Shown: positions 1 through 9,317, counted from the stretch's first letter. The stretch is 64,000 bases of DNA from Stutzerimonas sp. S1 (GCF_025966695.1 NZ_JAOEIY010000007.1:200918-264917); one strand, 5' to 3'. The notes: a model not told the origin generated them from the sequence alone. Numbers and translations are program-made.

Positions 1-1510
1 GTTCGAGGAAGGTGTGCAGCTGCGAAAATAGCTTGATCTCGGTAGCTGACATCCTGCGCACCAGATGCTTGGCTTCCAGCTGTTCAGGATGCGACAGACC
101 CGCAGCCGCAAGCATCTCGGACAGCGCCTTCAGGGTGTTGCGATGAAAGTTGTAAACCCGTTGCGCTTTGTCCGGTACCACGAGCGCGCGCTGCCGCAGG
201 GGATCCTGGGTGGCAACGCCGGTGGGGCATTTGTTGGTGTGGCACGACTGCGACTGAATACAGCCGATGGCGAACATGAAGCCACGTGCCGAGTTGGCCC
301 AGTCGGCACCGATGGCTAGCACGCAGGCGATATCGAAGGCGCTGACGATCTTGCCGCTGGCGCCCAGTTTGATGTGGTCGCGCAGGTTCAGCCCCACCAG
401 GGTGTTGTGTACGAATAGCAGTCCTTCGCGCAGTGGTACGCCGATGTGGTTGGTGAACTCCAACGGTGCGGCGCCAGTGCCGCCTTCCTTGCCGTCGATG
501 ACGATGAAGTCCGGCAGGATTCCGCTCTTGAGCATTGCCTTGGCAATCGCCATGAATTCCCAGGGATGACCCAGACACAGCTTGAAACCCACTGGTTTGC
601 CGCCGCTTAACTCGCGCAACTGAGCGAGGAAGGTTAGCAGCTCAAGTGGTGTGGAGAAGCTGCTGTGGCTAGCCGGCGAGACGCAGTCTCTGTCCATAGG
701 GATGCCGCGGGTCGCGGCGATCTCGGCGGTGATTTTGTGCTTGGGCAGAATGCCGCCGTGGCCGGGCTTGGCACCCTGGCTGAGCTTCACTTCGATCATC
801 TTCACTTGCGGATCTTGCGCCTGGCGCGCGAAACGCACCGGGTCGAAGCGCCCCTGCTCGTCGCGACAGCCGAAGTAACCGCTTCCCAGCTCCCAGATCA
901 GGTCGCCGCCATGCTCGCGGTGATACTGGCTAATGCTGCCTTCACCAGTGTCGTGAGCGAAACCACCGAGCTTGGCGCCTTGATTCAGGGCTCGAATCGC
1001 GTTCGCGCTGAGCGAGCCGAAGCTCATCGCCGAAATGTTGAAGATCGATGCGGAGTAGGGCTGGTGGCATTGTGGGCCGCCCACCGTGACACGAAACCCT
1101 TGGGGGTCGCTATGCGGTGCGGTTCGGATGGAATGCCCGATGAACTCGAAGCCGGCGCCGTAGACATCGGCCAAGGTGCCGAAGGGTTTGTCGGCAGCCT
1201 CGTTCTTCGCGCGGGCATAGACCAGTGAGCGTTGCGCGCGAGAGAACGGTAGTGGATCGCTGTCGTTCTCCAGGAGGTACTGGCGGATCTCTGGGCGGAT
1301 GGTTTCGATCAGATAGCGCAGGTTGCCGAGGATTGGATAATTGCGGCGAATCGCTTGCTTGGGTTGCAGCAGGTCGAGCGTGCCGATGGCGCTGAGTAGC
1401 GCAGTAATCAGGGTCAATCCCCAGACCTGCTCGAGCCAGGGAAGGCTGAGCAAGGTAAATGACACGCAGAACGCATAGAAGGCATAGCGGTTCATCAGCG
1501 ACAGGTTCAT
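1..1510 (-). CDS. FMN-binding glutamate synthase family protein (3' end outside window)
   Basis: Partial gene: the first about 503 codons are present and the C-terminus lies beyond base 1. The N-terminus (MNLSLMNRYAFYAF) carries two hydrophobic segments in roughly the first 45 residues, so the protein is probably membrane-anchored. The remainder matches the glutamate synthase alpha-subunit FMN/Fe-S barrel: it has glycine-rich GGHGGILPKHK-like and GEGSISQYHREHGG segments and the cysteine motif CHTNKCPTGVATQDP typical of the Fe-S-binding region. It lacks the amidotransferase domain of GltB, so it belongs to the stand-alone GltB-like family whose physiological reaction is uncertain. The ATG at 1510 is chosen because AAGGA lies five bases upstream; an in-frame ATG at 1516 would have no usable spacing. 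A (GTGTCT)6 repeat directly precedes the ribosome-binding site. Confidence 0.9.
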   Translation of the reverse strand, partial: MNLSLMNRYAFYAFCVSFTLLSLPWLEQVWGLTLITALLSAIGTLDLLQPKQAIRRNYPILGNLRYLIETIRPEIRQYLLENDSDPLPFSRAQRSLVYARAKNEAADKPFGTLADVYGAGFEFIGHSIRTAPHSDPQGFRVTVGGPQCHQPYSASIFNISAMSFGSLSANAIRALNQGAKLGGFAHDTGEGSISQYHREHGGDLIWELGSGYFGCRDEQGRFDPVRFARQAQDPQVKMIEVKLSQGAKPGHGGILPKHKITAEIAATRGIPMDRDCVSPASHSSFSTPLELLTFLAQLRELSGGKPVGFKLCLGHPWEFMAIAKAMLKSGILPDFIVIDGKEGGTGAAPLEFTNHIGVPLREGLLFVHNTLVGLNLRDHIKLGASGKIVSAFDIACVLAIGADWANSARGFMFAIGCIQSQSCHTNKCPTGVATQDPLRQRALVVPDKAQRVYNFHRNTLKALSEMLAAAGLSHPEQLEAKHLVRRMSATEIKLFSQLHTFLE

Positions 1511-1520
1511 CGGCATCCTT

Positions 1521-1556
1521 GTGTCTGTGTCTGTGTCTGTGTCTGTGTCTGTGTCT
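1521..1556. repeat. (GTGTCT)6 hexanucleotide tandem repeat
   Basis: Six perfect consecutive copies of GTGTCT (36 bp), reading AGACAC on the gene strand, end about four bases before the AAGGA ribosome-binding site of the downstream minus-strand gene. Simple repeats in this place can change length by slipped-strand mispairing and alter leader or promoter spacing. Confidence 0.97.
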
Positions 1557-1658
1557 GGCAGCGCAGGGACGGGATGTTGCGCCTGCTAGCAGGATACTGG
1601 CAATTGCTCCTTTGGTCGGCTGAGCGCTTTGGGGCGGCGTCGAAAGCGGTTCGGCAAT

Positions 1659-1687
1659 AAAAAAGGGACGCCGAGGCGTCCCTTTTT
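1659..1687. terminator. Rho-independent terminator after rne
   Basis: Stem GGGACGC/GCGTCCC (1665-1682) with a four-base loop, flanked by A6 on one side and T5 on the other, so it works on either strand. It lies 16 bases past the rne stop codon and separates rne from the glutamate-synthase-like gene. Confidence 0.92.
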
Positions 1688-1702
1688 CCTTATCGCTGCG
1701 GA

Positions 1703-4700
1703 TCAGGCTTGAGGCTTGTCCTTGCTGTCCTGCTCGCTTTCCTGTGTGACCTCGCTTTGCTCAGGCGCTACAGGACGTTCTTCTTCGGCAGCCGGTTTGA
1801 CTGCCTCGCCTGTCTCTTCGGTCTCGCTGGACGCAATAATTTCTGGTTCCAAGCGCTCCTCAGTCTGAGCGGCAGCATCCGATTGTTCATCGGGCTGCTG
1901 CTCGGCAGCAGCGGCTGGCTCCGCGGCAACGATCTCCGGGGCGGCCGGTGGCTGCTGTGCAGCAGATTGAGCCTCACGTGCCGCTTGTTGTTCCGCTGCG
2001 GCGGCTTCCTGTGCCAGGCGCTCGGCTTCACGCTGACGGCGACGAACCTCGCGCGGATCGTTGGGTGCACGACCGCTTGGCTTGGCTGCGGCGGCTGGTT
2101 GCTCAATGAGCGCTTCTGCTGGCACCGGCTCGGTTTCCGGCGCTTCGGGTGCTGCTACCGCGACTTCGACGGTGGCCGGCGGCTGCTCTTCGCTGGCTGC
2201 CGGGAGTTCGATCGGCGCTTCGGGCTTCGCTTCCTCTGCGACCACGGCGGCCTCGACGGCAGTCGGGGCTACGATGGTCGTGCTTGGTTCGGTCGCAATG
2301 TCGGTCGGCATCTCGGCCTGAGGCGCAGCTTCGACATTGGCAACGATAGCGGCAGTCGTGGCAGCCACCGCAATCTCTTCGGTTTTCACCGGTGCATTGC
2401 TTTCATCGACGTCGGCGATTTCATTGCCATCGGCATCACGCTGACGCTCGCGGCGATTGCTGCGTCGGCGCTGACCGCGCGAACGGCGACGTGGGCGCTC
2501 GCCATCGGTGGTCTCCTGGCCTTCTTCCGCGCTCTCGTCGGTCTGCTGCAGCTCTTCCTCGCTCGGGATCTGCTCCGCGCGTGGCTTGCGTTCCTCGCGC
2601 GGTTGGCGCGGCTTGCGTTCTACGAGCTCTTCGCTCGGCGTTTCCACTACAGGGGTTGTTTCGTCGATCGGGGCGCGCAGTTCGCGTTTACGCTCTTCGC
2701 GCGGCTGCCGCTCTTCACGCGGAGCGCGCTCGCGACGTGGCTGAGTCTCCGGAGCCTCGACCTGTTCGCGGGGCTTGCGCTCTTCGCGCGGCGGTCGTGG
2801 TTGGCGTTCCTCGCGTGGCTGGCGCTCTTCCCGAGGTTGGCGCTCCTCGCGGGCCTGACGCTCCTCACGTGGTTTGCGTTCCTCGTCGCGACCGCGGCCG
2901 TCGCGGCGACGATTCTGTTGACGTCCGCTGCGACGCTCGTCATTGCGCTGTGGGCGGCTTGGGGTCGGCTTGGACGCGACCTCAACTGTCGGCTTCTGCT
3001 CTTCCTGCTTGCCGGCAAACAAGCCGACCAGCGATTTGATCAAGCCTTTGAACAGGCTTGGCTCCGGCGCGACGGCAGGGGCGGCGGCGGGTGCCTCGGC
3101 AGCAGCGACTGGTGTCGGTGCGGGCGCGCTACGTTGCGGTGCGGTCTTGACGGCGGCTTCCTGGCGTACCAGCGTCCGGGTCGAACTGACCGGCTGGACC
3201 TCTTCGGCCTCGCTGTGGCTCATCTCGTAGCTGGCTTGGCCGGCAACAATCTCAGGGCTGTCGTCGCGCAGTCGCTGAACTTCGAAGTGCGGTGTTTCCA
3301 GATGGTCGTCCGGCAGAATGAAGATGCGCGCACGGGTGCGCAGTTCGATCTTGGTAATCGCGTTGCGCTTTTCGTTGAGCAGGAATGCTGCAACCTGGAA
3401 CGGCACGCGGGCCCGCACCTCGGCAGTGCGGTCCTTGAGCGCTTCTTCTTCGATCAGACGCAGAATCGCCAGCGACAGCGATTCGACGTCGCGAATGATG
3501 CCCTGGCCATTGCAGCGTGGGCAGACGATGCCGCTGGTTTCGCCAAGAGAAGGGCGCAGGCGCTGACGGGACATCTCCAGCAGGCCGAAGCGCGAGATGC
3601 GGCCGACCTGGATGCGTGCACGGTCAGCTTCCAGTGCTTCGCGCATCTTCTCTTCGACGGCGCGTTGGTTCTTGGCTGGCGTCATGTCGATGAAGTCGAT
3701 GACGATCAGGCCGCCAATGTCGCGCAGACGCAGTTGGCGGGCGATTTCTTCGGCGGCCTCCAGGTTGGTCTGCAAAGCGGTTTCTTCGATGTCGCCGCCT
3801 TTGGTGGCGCGCGCCGAGTTGATGTCGATGGACACCAGTGCTTCGGTCGGGTCGATCACGATCGAGCCGCCAGAAGGCAGCTTCACTTCGCGCTGGAACG
3901 CGGTTTCGATCTGGCTCTCGATCTGGAAGCGGTTGAACAGTGGGACCGAGTCCTCATACAGCTTGATCTTGCTGGCGTACTGGGGCATCACCTGCTGGAT
4001 GAAGCTCAGCGCCTCGTCCTGAGCCTCGACGCTGTCGATCAGTACTTCGCCAATGTCCTGACGCAGGTAGTCGCGGATGGCGCGGATGATGACGTTGGAT
4101 TCCTGATAGATCAGGAACGGGGCGGCGCGGTCCTGCGATGCCTCCTTGACCGCCGTCCACAGCTGTAGCAGGTAGTCGAGGTCCCACTGCAGTTCTTCGC
4201 TGGAACGGCCCAGGCCTGCGGTACGGACAATGAGTCCCATGTCGGCGGGCACGTTGATGCCGTTGAGGGCTTCGCGTAGTTCATTGCGCTCTTCGCCTTC
4301 GATGCGACGCGAGATGCCGCCAGCGCGCGGATTGTTCGGCATCAGCACCAGATAGCGACCGGCAAGGCTGATGAAGGTGGTAAGCGCAGCGCCCTTGTTG
4401 CCGCGCTCTTCCTTCTCGACCTGGACGATGACTTCCTGGCCTTCGCGCAGGACGTCCTTGATGTTCACCCGGCCTTCGGGCGCCTTGCTGAAGTATTCGC
4501 GGGAAATCTCTTTGAGCGGTAGAAAACCGTGGCGCTCGGCGCCGAAATCTACGAAGGCGGCTTCGAGACTAGGCTCGACGCGCGTAATCTTGCCTTTGTA
4601 AATGTTGGCTTTCTTCTGTTCCCGGGCACCGGACTCGATGTCGAGATCGAACAGGCGCTGGCCGTCGACCAGTGCGACACGCAACTCTTCGGGCTGAGTT

Positions 4701-4723
4701 GCGTTAATTAGCATTCTTTTCAT
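1703..4723 (-). CDS. rne: Ribonuclease E
   Basis: Essential endoribonuclease that starts mRNA decay, processes rRNA and tRNA precursors and scaffolds the degradosome at the inner membrane. The protein has 1006 residues from [10 protein letters not shown], the conserved RNase E start; an in-frame upstream ATG at 4768 would add 15 unconserved residues. Residues about 35-125 are the S1 RNA-binding domain. Catalytic aspartates are expected at D300 ([11 protein letters not shown]) and D343 (VIDFIDM), and CPRC at 401-404 is the zinc link. After about residue 510 the protein is low complexity: an amphipathic helix near 556-572 ([17 protein letters not shown]) fits the membrane anchor, an arginine-rich block of EERQPR-type repeats runs over about 595-690, and an Ala/Glu/Pro tail follows. 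The C-terminal half is expected to bind RNA and degradosome partners. Gene position opposite rluC is as in other Pseudomonas. Confidence 0.98.
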   Translation of the reverse strand: MKRMLINATQPEELRVALVDGQRLFDLDIESGAREQKKANIYKGKITRVEPSLEAAFVDFGAERHGFLPLKEISREYFSKAPEGRVNIKDVLREGQEVIVQVEKEERGNKGAALTTFISLAGRYLVLMPNNPRAGGISRRIEGEERNELREALNGINVPADMGLIVRTAGLGRSSEELQWDLDYLLQLWTAVKEASQDRAAPFLIYQESNVIIRAIRDYLRQDIGEVLIDSVEAQDEALSFIQQVMPQYASKIKLYEDSVPLFNRFQIESQIETAFQREVKLPSGGSIVIDPTEALVSIDINSARATKGGDIEETALQTNLEAAEEIARQLRLRDIGGLIVIDFIDMTPAKNQRAVEEKMREALEADRARIQVGRISRFGLLEMSRQRLRPSLGETSGIVCPRCNGQGIIRDVESLSLAILRLIEEEALKDRTAEVRARVPFQVAAFLLNEKRNAITKIELRTRARIFILPDDHLETPHFEVQRLRDDSPEIVAGQASYEMSHSEAEEVQPVSSTRTLVRQEAAVKTAPQRSAPAPTPVAAAEAPAAAPAVAPEPSLFKGLIKSLVGLFAGKQEEQKPTVEVASKPTPSRPQRNDERRSGRQQNRRRDGRGRDEERKPREERQAREERQPREERQPREERQPRPPREERKPREQVEAPETQPRRERAPREERQPREERKRELRAPIDETTPVVETPSEELVERKPRQPREERKPRAEQIPSEEELQQTDESAEEGQETTDGERPRRRSRGQRRRSNRRERQRDADGNEIADVDESNAPVKTEEIAVAATTAAIVANVEAAPQAEMPTDIATEPSTTIVAPTAVEAAVVAEEAKPEAPIELPAASEEQPPATVEVAVAAPEAPETEPVPAEALIEQPAAAAKPSGRAPNDPREVRRRQREAERLAQEAAAAEQQAAREAQSAAQQPPAAPEIVAAEPAAAAEQQPDEQSDAAAQTEERLEPEIIASSETEETGEAVKPAAEEERPVAPEQSEVTQESEQDSKDKPQA

Positions 4724-5280
4724 GTAGTACCGTCGGTTTCCGTAGCGTCCGGAAACGGCGTTCGGCACACACGACTCTCGCGGTCGGTGTCAGGTGAGTC
4801 AGGAATGGTTGTAAGGCACTCCAGTGTCCAGCGATGTGCGGCCAATTGGGCCGGCGTCGCGACGACATCTCCTGCTTGCTGTCTTGACAGCAGCAATGGT
4901 TCGGGAGGAGGAATCAGGCATCGGTAGCGGACGGAATGAAGCGTCTGTGAAAGCCTTTGCTACGCAATCCGATGCTCTGTGCATCTCCACCCAACACGCA
5001 TACTTTGAAAATCGGGTGCCGCTCGCAGAATCCGGGGAGCGGGTTGTCGATTATCGCGATTCCCTAAAGGGGGCACGCATCATGTCTTCAAGGCTTGTTT
5101 CGCAACTTCACTACTGCTGAGGGAAGCTCCGTCGGACGGCCTCACGTCCTCGAGCATTTCTGCAGGTCCGGAATGGCGATATCGCTGGCATCCCTAGACC
5201 TGGCCGCTTTTGGCGGCGTTCGCGACTATAACAGCAATGTTTAAGTGCTTCAATTCCATGAAAATTGCTATGATGCCGCG
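4724..5280. other. rne/rluC divergent intergenic region
   Basis: 557 bp without a convincing gene. It must hold the rne promoter and a leader of unknown length on the minus strand, and the rluC promoter at its right end. In Escherichia coli the long rne 5' leader mediates autoregulation by RNase E; this region is long enough for an equivalent, but I could not recognise a conserved leader structure. Short open frames here (for example 4824-5120 plus) look non-coding. Confidence 0.6.
5266..5274 (+). promoter_or_regulatory. Extended -10 promoter of rluC
   Basis: TGCTATGAT is an extended -10 element (TG-N-TATGAT). Its last base is six bases before the rluC ATG, which places the predicted +1 on or next to the start codon. 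No clear -35 element and no Shine-Dalgarno sequence are visible. Confidence 0.6.
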
Positions 5281-6234
5281 ATGACCAATACCCCCTCCCA
5301 GACCTCCGGTGTGCAAATACTCGAGGTCGCGCCGGAACTTGCCGGCCAGCGCATCGATAACTTCCTGCGTACCCAGCTCAGAGGCGTTCCGAAGACGCTG
5401 ATCTATCGCATCCTGCGCAAAGGCGAGGTGCGGGTTAACAAGGGGCGGATCAAGCCTGAGTACAAGTTGCAGGCGGGAGATCTGGTGCGCGTGCCGCCGC
5501 TGCGCCTGGCTGAACGGGATGAGCCTGAGCCGCTTGCTCAGGGGCTGCTCGAGCGCCTTGAAGCGGCGATCGTCTATGAGGACAAGGCGCTGATCGTGTT
5601 GAATAAGCCGGCAGGTATCGCGGTGCATGGCGGCAGCGGACTTAGCTATGGCGTTATTGAAGCGTTACGGCAACTGCGGCCTGATGCTAAGGAGTTGGAG
5701 CTCGTCCATCGCCTGGATCGCGATACGTCGGGCCTGCTGATGGTTGCCAAGAAGCGCAGCATGTTGCGTCATTTGCACCAGGCGCTGCGTGGTGACGGTG
5801 TTGACAAGCGCTACATGGCGCTGGTACGTGGGCGGTGGGAGGCCTCTAAAAAGCAGGTCAATGCGCCGTTGCTGAAGAACACGCTGCGCTCCGGTGAGCG
5901 CATGGTTGAGGTGACTAGCGAGGGCAAGGAGGCGCTCACTCTGTTTCGCGTGCTGCGCCGTTTTGGTGATTTTGCCACGCTGGTTGAGGCTAAGCCGGTT
6001 ACCGGACGAACCCATCAGATTCGCGTGCATGCGCGGCACGCTGGACACAGCATCGCCGGAGACAGCAAGTACGGCGATGAGGAGTTCACTCGAGCCATTC
6101 GCGAGTTGGGCGGCAAGAGGTTGTTCCTGCACGCCTATGCATTGCGTGTTCCGCTTCCAGATGGCGGTGAGCTGTCGCTCGAGGCGCCGGTGGATGAGAT
6201 CTGGGCGCGCACGCTGGAGCGGCTGGGTGAATAG
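5281..6234 (+). CDS. rluC: 23S rRNA pseudouridine synthase RluC
   Basis: Isomerises uridines to pseudouridine in 23S rRNA (positions 955, 2504 and 2580 in E. coli). The 317-residue protein has an N-terminal S4 RNA-binding domain (about residues 18-75, [12 protein letters not shown]...[12 protein letters not shown]) and an RluA-family catalytic domain with the signature [11 protein letters not shown], whose aspartate is the catalytic residue, and [18 protein letters not shown] 5281 gives [12 protein letters not shown]; an upstream in-frame start at 5245 is not conserved in character. There is no Shine-Dalgarno sequence before 5281, which fits a leaderless transcript. The last eight bases overlap the next gene. 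Confidence 0.95.
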   Translation: MTNTPSQTSGVQILEVAPELAGQRIDNFLRTQLRGVPKTLIYRILRKGEVRVNKGRIKPEYKLQAGDLVRVPPLRLAERDEPEPLAQGLLERLEAAIVYEDKALIVLNKPAGIAVHGGSGLSYGVIEALRQLRPDAKELELVHRLDRDTSGLLMVAKKRSMLRHLHQALRGDGVDKRYMALVRGRWEASKKQVNAPLLKNTLRSGERMVEVTSEGKEALTLFRVLRRFGDFATLVEAKPVTGRTHQIRVHARHAGHSIAGDSKYGDEEFTRAIRELGGKRLFLHAYALRVPLPDGGELSLEAPVDEIWARTLERLGE

Positions 6235-6913
6235 GTACGAGCTGCTGATTTTCGACTGGGACGGCACATTGGTCGATTCGATCGGGCGGATCGTTGAGTC
6301 GATGCAGGTTGCCGCTCGTGCCTGTGAGTTGCCGCAGCGTGATGAGGCTTCCCTTAAAGATATCATCGGCTTGGCGTTGCCCGAGGCGATTGCCACCCTT
6401 TATCCGCAATTGGCTGGTTCCTCCGTGGTTGAGGATTTTCGCCGCTACTACAGCGAGCACTATCTCGCGCTTGAAGCGCAGCCATCGCCACTATATCCCG
6501 GTGTGGCGGAGGTATTGCAGGCGTTTCGTGATCGTGGATATCTACTTGCGGTGGCCACGGGCAAGGGGCGGCTGGGGCTGAATCGCGTGTTGGCAGGGCG
6601 GGGTTGGGAGGCGTTCTTCGACGTCACGCGTTGTGCGGACGAGACTGCAAGTAAGCCCGATCCGCAGATGATCCACGAAATCCTCTGTCATTGTGGCAAG
6701 CGGCCGGAGCGGGCGCTGATGGTGGGCGATTCGGTATTCGATCTGCAGATGGCCCGGCATGCCGGCATCGATAGCGTGGCGGTTACGTATGGTGCGCAAC
6801 CGGTCGAGGTCCTGCGGGGGTGTAAGCCGCGGTTGATGATCGACCGTTTTGCGGAGCTTGGTGCCTGGCTGGGCGCTGTGGATAGCTTTGAGGTGAGTGC
6901 ATATGTCGGATGA
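6227..6913 (+). CDS. HAD-superfamily phosphatase (phosphoglycolate-phosphatase-like)
   Basis: A 228-residue HAD-IA hydrolase. Motif I is DWDGTLVDS (nucleophile Asp), motif II the threonine in AVATGKG, motif III the lysine in SKPDP, and motif [14 protein letters not shown]. The helical cap between motifs I and II places it with Gph/beta-phosphoglucomutase-like phosphatases; the substrate cannot be read from the sequence. Start is GTG 6227, inside the rluC stop region (overlap 8 bp), and its end overlaps sppA by 11 bp, so rluC, this gene and sppA are probably translationally coupled in one operon. Confidence 0.9.
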   Translation: MNRYELLIFDWDGTLVDSIGRIVESMQVAARACELPQRDEASLKDIIGLALPEAIATLYPQLAGSSVVEDFRRYYSEHYLALEAQPSPLYPGVAEVLQAFRDRGYLLAVATGKGRLGLNRVLAGRGWEAFFDVTRCADETASKPDPQMIHEILCHCGKRPERALMVGDSVFDLQMARHAGIDSVAVTYGAQPVEVLRGCKPRLMIDRFAELGAWLGAVDSFEVSAYVG

Positions 6914-7886
6914 ATGGAAGGCGCCGGGAGTCGAGAGACCGGACGACCGTAGCAGTTGGAAGCTTCTAGAGAGAACCCTGCAGGCCGGCATTCAGGAGCA
7001 GCGGCGAGCCAGGCGCTGGGGCATTTTCTTCAAGCTGCTGACCTTCATCTACCTGTTCGGAGCCTTGGCGATGTTTTCGCCCACGTTGCAGTTCGGCAAG
7101 GATCGGGCTGCACGAGAGAGTCATACCGCGGTGATTAATGTGCGCGGAATGATTGCCGACGAAGAGTCAGCTAGCGCTGATAACGTGGTTGGCGCTCTGC
7201 GTGCAGCGTTCGAGGATGCCAATACTAAGGGCGTCATCTTGCGTATCAATAGCCCGGGTGGCAGTCCGGTGCAGTCGGGTTACATCTATGACGAGATTCG
7301 CCGGCTGCGTGGCGAATACCCGGCGATCAAGGTGTATGCGGTGATCACTGATCTCGGGGCGTCCGGTGCCTACTATATAGCCAGTGCGGCGGATGAGATC
7401 TACGCGGATAAGTCCAGTCTGGTGGGGTCCATTGGCGTGACGGCGGCGACGTTCGGTTTTGTCGAGACCATGGAGAAGCTGGGGGTGGAGCGGCGCGTAT
7501 ATACCTCGGGTGAGCACAAGGCCTTTCTCGACCCATTCCAGCCGGAAAAGCAGGAAGAGACCGAGTTCTGGCGCGAGGTGCTGGCAACCACGCATCGGCA
7601 GTTCATCGATAGCGTCAAGCTCGGGCGGGGCGATCGTTTGCAGGTCGCCGAACACCCTGAGTTGTTCTCCGGGTTGGTGTGGTCGGGTGAGCAGGCTTTG
7701 GAGTTGGGCTTGATCGATGGTCTGGGCAGTACCGCGCATGTTGCTCGCGAGGTGGTCGGCGAGCCGGAGCTTGTCGACTTTACCGTGAAGGAATCGACAA
7801 TCGATCGCTTTACCAAGAAGCTTGGTGCTGGGGTTGCCGAGCGTCTTGCGCTGCTCGTTGGACTGCAGGGACCGGTGCTGCGATAG
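6903..7886 (+). CDS. sppA: Signal peptide peptidase SppA, S49 family
   Basis: Inner-membrane serine protease that degrades cleaved signal peptides; 327 residues, the short single-domain form. One N-terminal transmembrane anchor lies at about residues 38-58 (WGIFFKLLTFIYLFGALAMF). The S49 core includes INSPGGSPVQSG, the nucleophile region DLGASGAYYIASAADEIYA and a candidate general-base lysine in the SGEHKAFLDPF stretch. ATG 6903 is preferred over GTG 6897 because the GAGGTGAG purine run is better spaced to it. Overlaps the upstream HAD gene by 11 bp and faces maf tail to tail. Confidence 0.93.
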   Translation: MSDEWKAPGVERPDDRSSWKLLERTLQAGIQEQRRARRWGIFFKLLTFIYLFGALAMFSPTLQFGKDRAARESHTAVINVRGMIADEESASADNVVGALRAAFEDANTKGVILRINSPGGSPVQSGYIYDEIRRLRGEYPAIKVYAVITDLGASGAYYIASAADEIYADKSSLVGSIGVTAATFGFVETMEKLGVERRVYTSGEHKAFLDPFQPEKQEETEFWREVLATTHRQFIDSVKLGRGDRLQVAEHPELFSGLVWSGEQALELGLIDGLGSTAHVAREVVGEPELVDFTVKESTIDRFTKKLGAGVAERLALLVGLQGPVLR

Positions 7887-7909
7887 TGGCGCTGTATGCG
7901 GCGGACGCG

Positions 7910-8488
7910 TTAGGGAACCTTGATGCCCTCGGCCTGCAGCATGTCCACCAGGCGAATCAGTGGCAGGCCTACCAGGCTGGTAATGTCCTCGCCTTCAGTT
8001 GTGCGAAACAGGCAGATGCCAAGTCCTTCTGCTTTGAAGCTGCCTGCACAGTCGTAGGGTTGCTCGATTCGCAGATAGCGTTCTATGCGGTCTTCGTCCA
8101 GTTGGCGGAAGTACACCGTGAAAGGGATGCAGTCTACTTGGATGCGTCCGCTGCTGCTGTCGAGTAACGCCAGTCCGGTGTGGAAGCGGACGGCGGATCC
8201 GCTGGCGGCCGTCAGCTGCTGTTTGGCGCGTTCGAAAGTGTGGGGTTTGCCGAGGATGGTGTCGCCGAGCGCGGCGACCTGGTCGGAGCCAATGATCAGG
8301 TGGTTCGGGTGCTTTTCGGCGAGGGCTCGTGCCTTGCTTTCGGCGAGTCGGCGTGCCATATGTTCGGCGTGCTCGCCGGGCAGTGGTGTCTCATCGATAT
8401 CCGGGGCGCAGCTATCGAAGGGTAGGTGCAGGCGCGAAAGCAATTCCTGGCGATATTGGGAGCTGGAAGCAAGAAGTAGGCGGCGCAT
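7910..8488 (-). CDS. Maf/YceF-type nucleoside triphosphate pyrophosphatase
   Basis: Maf-family house-cleaning pyrophosphatase of 192 residues that hydrolyses non-canonical or modified NTPs (YceF-type members prefer m7GTP). The N-terminal LLLASSSQYRQELL is the Maf phosphate-binding signature, followed by DIDETPLPGE, IIGSDQVAALG and GSAVRFHTGLALLD. GGAGG lies five bases before the ATG. Divergent from the yceD-rpmF-plsX operon and convergent with sppA, the usual Pseudomonas arrangement. Confidence 0.93.
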   Translation of the reverse strand: MRRLLLASSSQYRQELLSRLHLPFDSCAPDIDETPLPGEHAEHMARRLAESKARALAEKHPNHLIIGSDQVAALGDTILGKPHTFERAKQQLTAASGSAVRFHTGLALLDSSSGRIQVDCIPFTVYFRQLDEDRIERYLRIEQPYDCAGSFKAEGLGICLFRTTEGEDITSLVGLPLIRLVDMLQAEGIKVP

Positions 8489-8553
8489 GAATTCCTCCTA
8501 TATATATGGAACGAATTCTATGCGTTTCGCTGATGGGAATGGGCGGATTTCCT

Positions 8554-8582
8554 TTGACAGCTAGGGAGTGCATCCCTAGAAT
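8554..8582 (+). promoter_or_regulatory. Sigma-70 promoter of yceD-rpmF-plsX
   Basis: TTGACA (8554-8559), exactly 17 bp, then TAGAAT (8577-8582): a near-consensus sigma-70 promoter. The predicted +1 is about 8589, two to three bases before the yceD ATG at 8592. Confidence 0.85.
8561..8579. promoter_or_regulatory. Palindrome within the yceD promoter (candidate operator)
   Basis: Perfect inverted repeat CTAGGGA-GTGCA-TCCCTAG, filling the spacer between -35 and -10 and overlapping the -10 by three bases. This is the expected placement for a repressor site; the cognate regulator is unknown to me. Confidence 0.5.
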
Positions 8583-8591
8583 GCCGCGCTT

Positions 8592-9119
8592 ATGTTGAAA
8601 GGACCGATACCTCCGCACATTGATCCGCGCAAGCTCGCAGACCGGGCGGCTACCTTGGAAGGTGAGCTGCAATTGTCGCAGCTCACGCGGCTCGCTGATT
8701 CTCTCGAGGATGATCAGGGTGTGGTGCGCGCCAGTTTTGTTTTTGGGCGCGACGAGCAGCGAACTGCGGTAATCCACAGTCGGCTCGATGTTGAAGTCAA
8801 AATGATTTGCCAGCGTTGCCTGGAGCAGGTTGTTCTGCCGATTCATAGCGAATGCGATTATGCCGTTGTGAATGAAGGTGCGAGCAGTCAGCACCTGCCT
8901 AAGGGCTATGATGTGCTGGAAGTGGGGGAGGATCCTCTGGATCTGCTGGCGCTGGTCGAGGACGAGCTGTTGCTCGCCCTGCCGATTGTTCCACTCCATG
9001 ACCCTGAAATTTGCCAGCCGCCGGTTGGGCCGGATGAGCCTGAACCGAGTGAGGACGAGGTAACGCGGTCCAACCCGTTCAGCGTACTGGCGCAGTTAAA
9101 GCGTGACCCAAACGTTTAG
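8592..9119 (+). CDS. yceD: YceD family (DUF177) 23S rRNA accumulation protein
   Basis: 175 residues, DUF177 family. In E. coli YceD is needed for normal 23S rRNA accumulation, and the gene sits immediately before rpmF in most bacteria. A CQRC motif (residues about 75-78, MICQRCLEQVV) and an acidic C-terminal part are visible. ATG 8592 (MLKGPIPPH) starts almost at the predicted transcription start and has no Shine-Dalgarno sequence, so translation is probably leaderless. First gene of the yceD-rpmF-plsX-fabD-fabG group. Confidence 0.92.
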   Translation: MLKGPIPPHIDPRKLADRAATLEGELQLSQLTRLADSLEDDQGVVRASFVFGRDEQRTAVIHSRLDVEVKMICQRCLEQVVLPIHSECDYAVVNEGASSQHLPKGYDVLEVGEDPLDLLALVEDELLLALPIVPLHDPEICQPPVGPDEPEPSEDEVTRSNPFSVLAQLKRDPNV

Positions 9120-9131
9120 GAGTTGATCCAA

Positions 9132-9314
9132 ATGGCTGTTCAGCAGAACAAAAAATCCCGTTCCGCTCGCGACATGCGTCGTTCACATGACGCCCTGCAG
9201 GCGAACGCTCTGTCCGTGGAAAAGAGCACTGGTGAAGTTCACCTGCGTCACCATGTTTCCCCGGACGGTTTTTATCGTGGTCGCAAGGTGATCGACAAGG
9301 GCGCTGACGAGTAA
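9132..9314 (+). CDS. rpmF: 50S ribosomal protein L32
   Basis: 60-residue bL32. [20 protein letters not shown] and [18 protein letters not shown] are the conserved ends of the protein. No cysteines, so this is the zinc-independent form. ATG 9132 is chosen; an upstream in-frame TTG (9123) would add MIQ only. It lies 12 bp after yceD and 3 bp before plsX. Confidence 0.98.
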   Translation: MAVQQNKKSRSARDMRRSHDALQANALSVEKSTGEVHLRHHVSPDGFYRGRKVIDKGADE

Positions 9315-9317
9315 TCC

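Noticed and set aside
1024-1228. Frames opposite and within the GltB-like gene (65-1228)
   Set aside because: All lie in alternative frames of the intact minus-strand reading frame that continues from 1510 to base 1.
1709-4168. 819-codon open frame on the plus strand opposite rne, hydrophobic in places
   Set aside because: It mirrors the rne reading frame; in GC-rich genomes the antisense of a long biased gene is often open. Its composition (Leu/Arg/Gly/Phe-rich) follows from reversed codons and no family is recognised.
4724-5280. Short open frames in the rne/rluC gap (for example 4824-5120)
   Set aside because: No ribosome-binding site, no coding bias and no recognisable protein.
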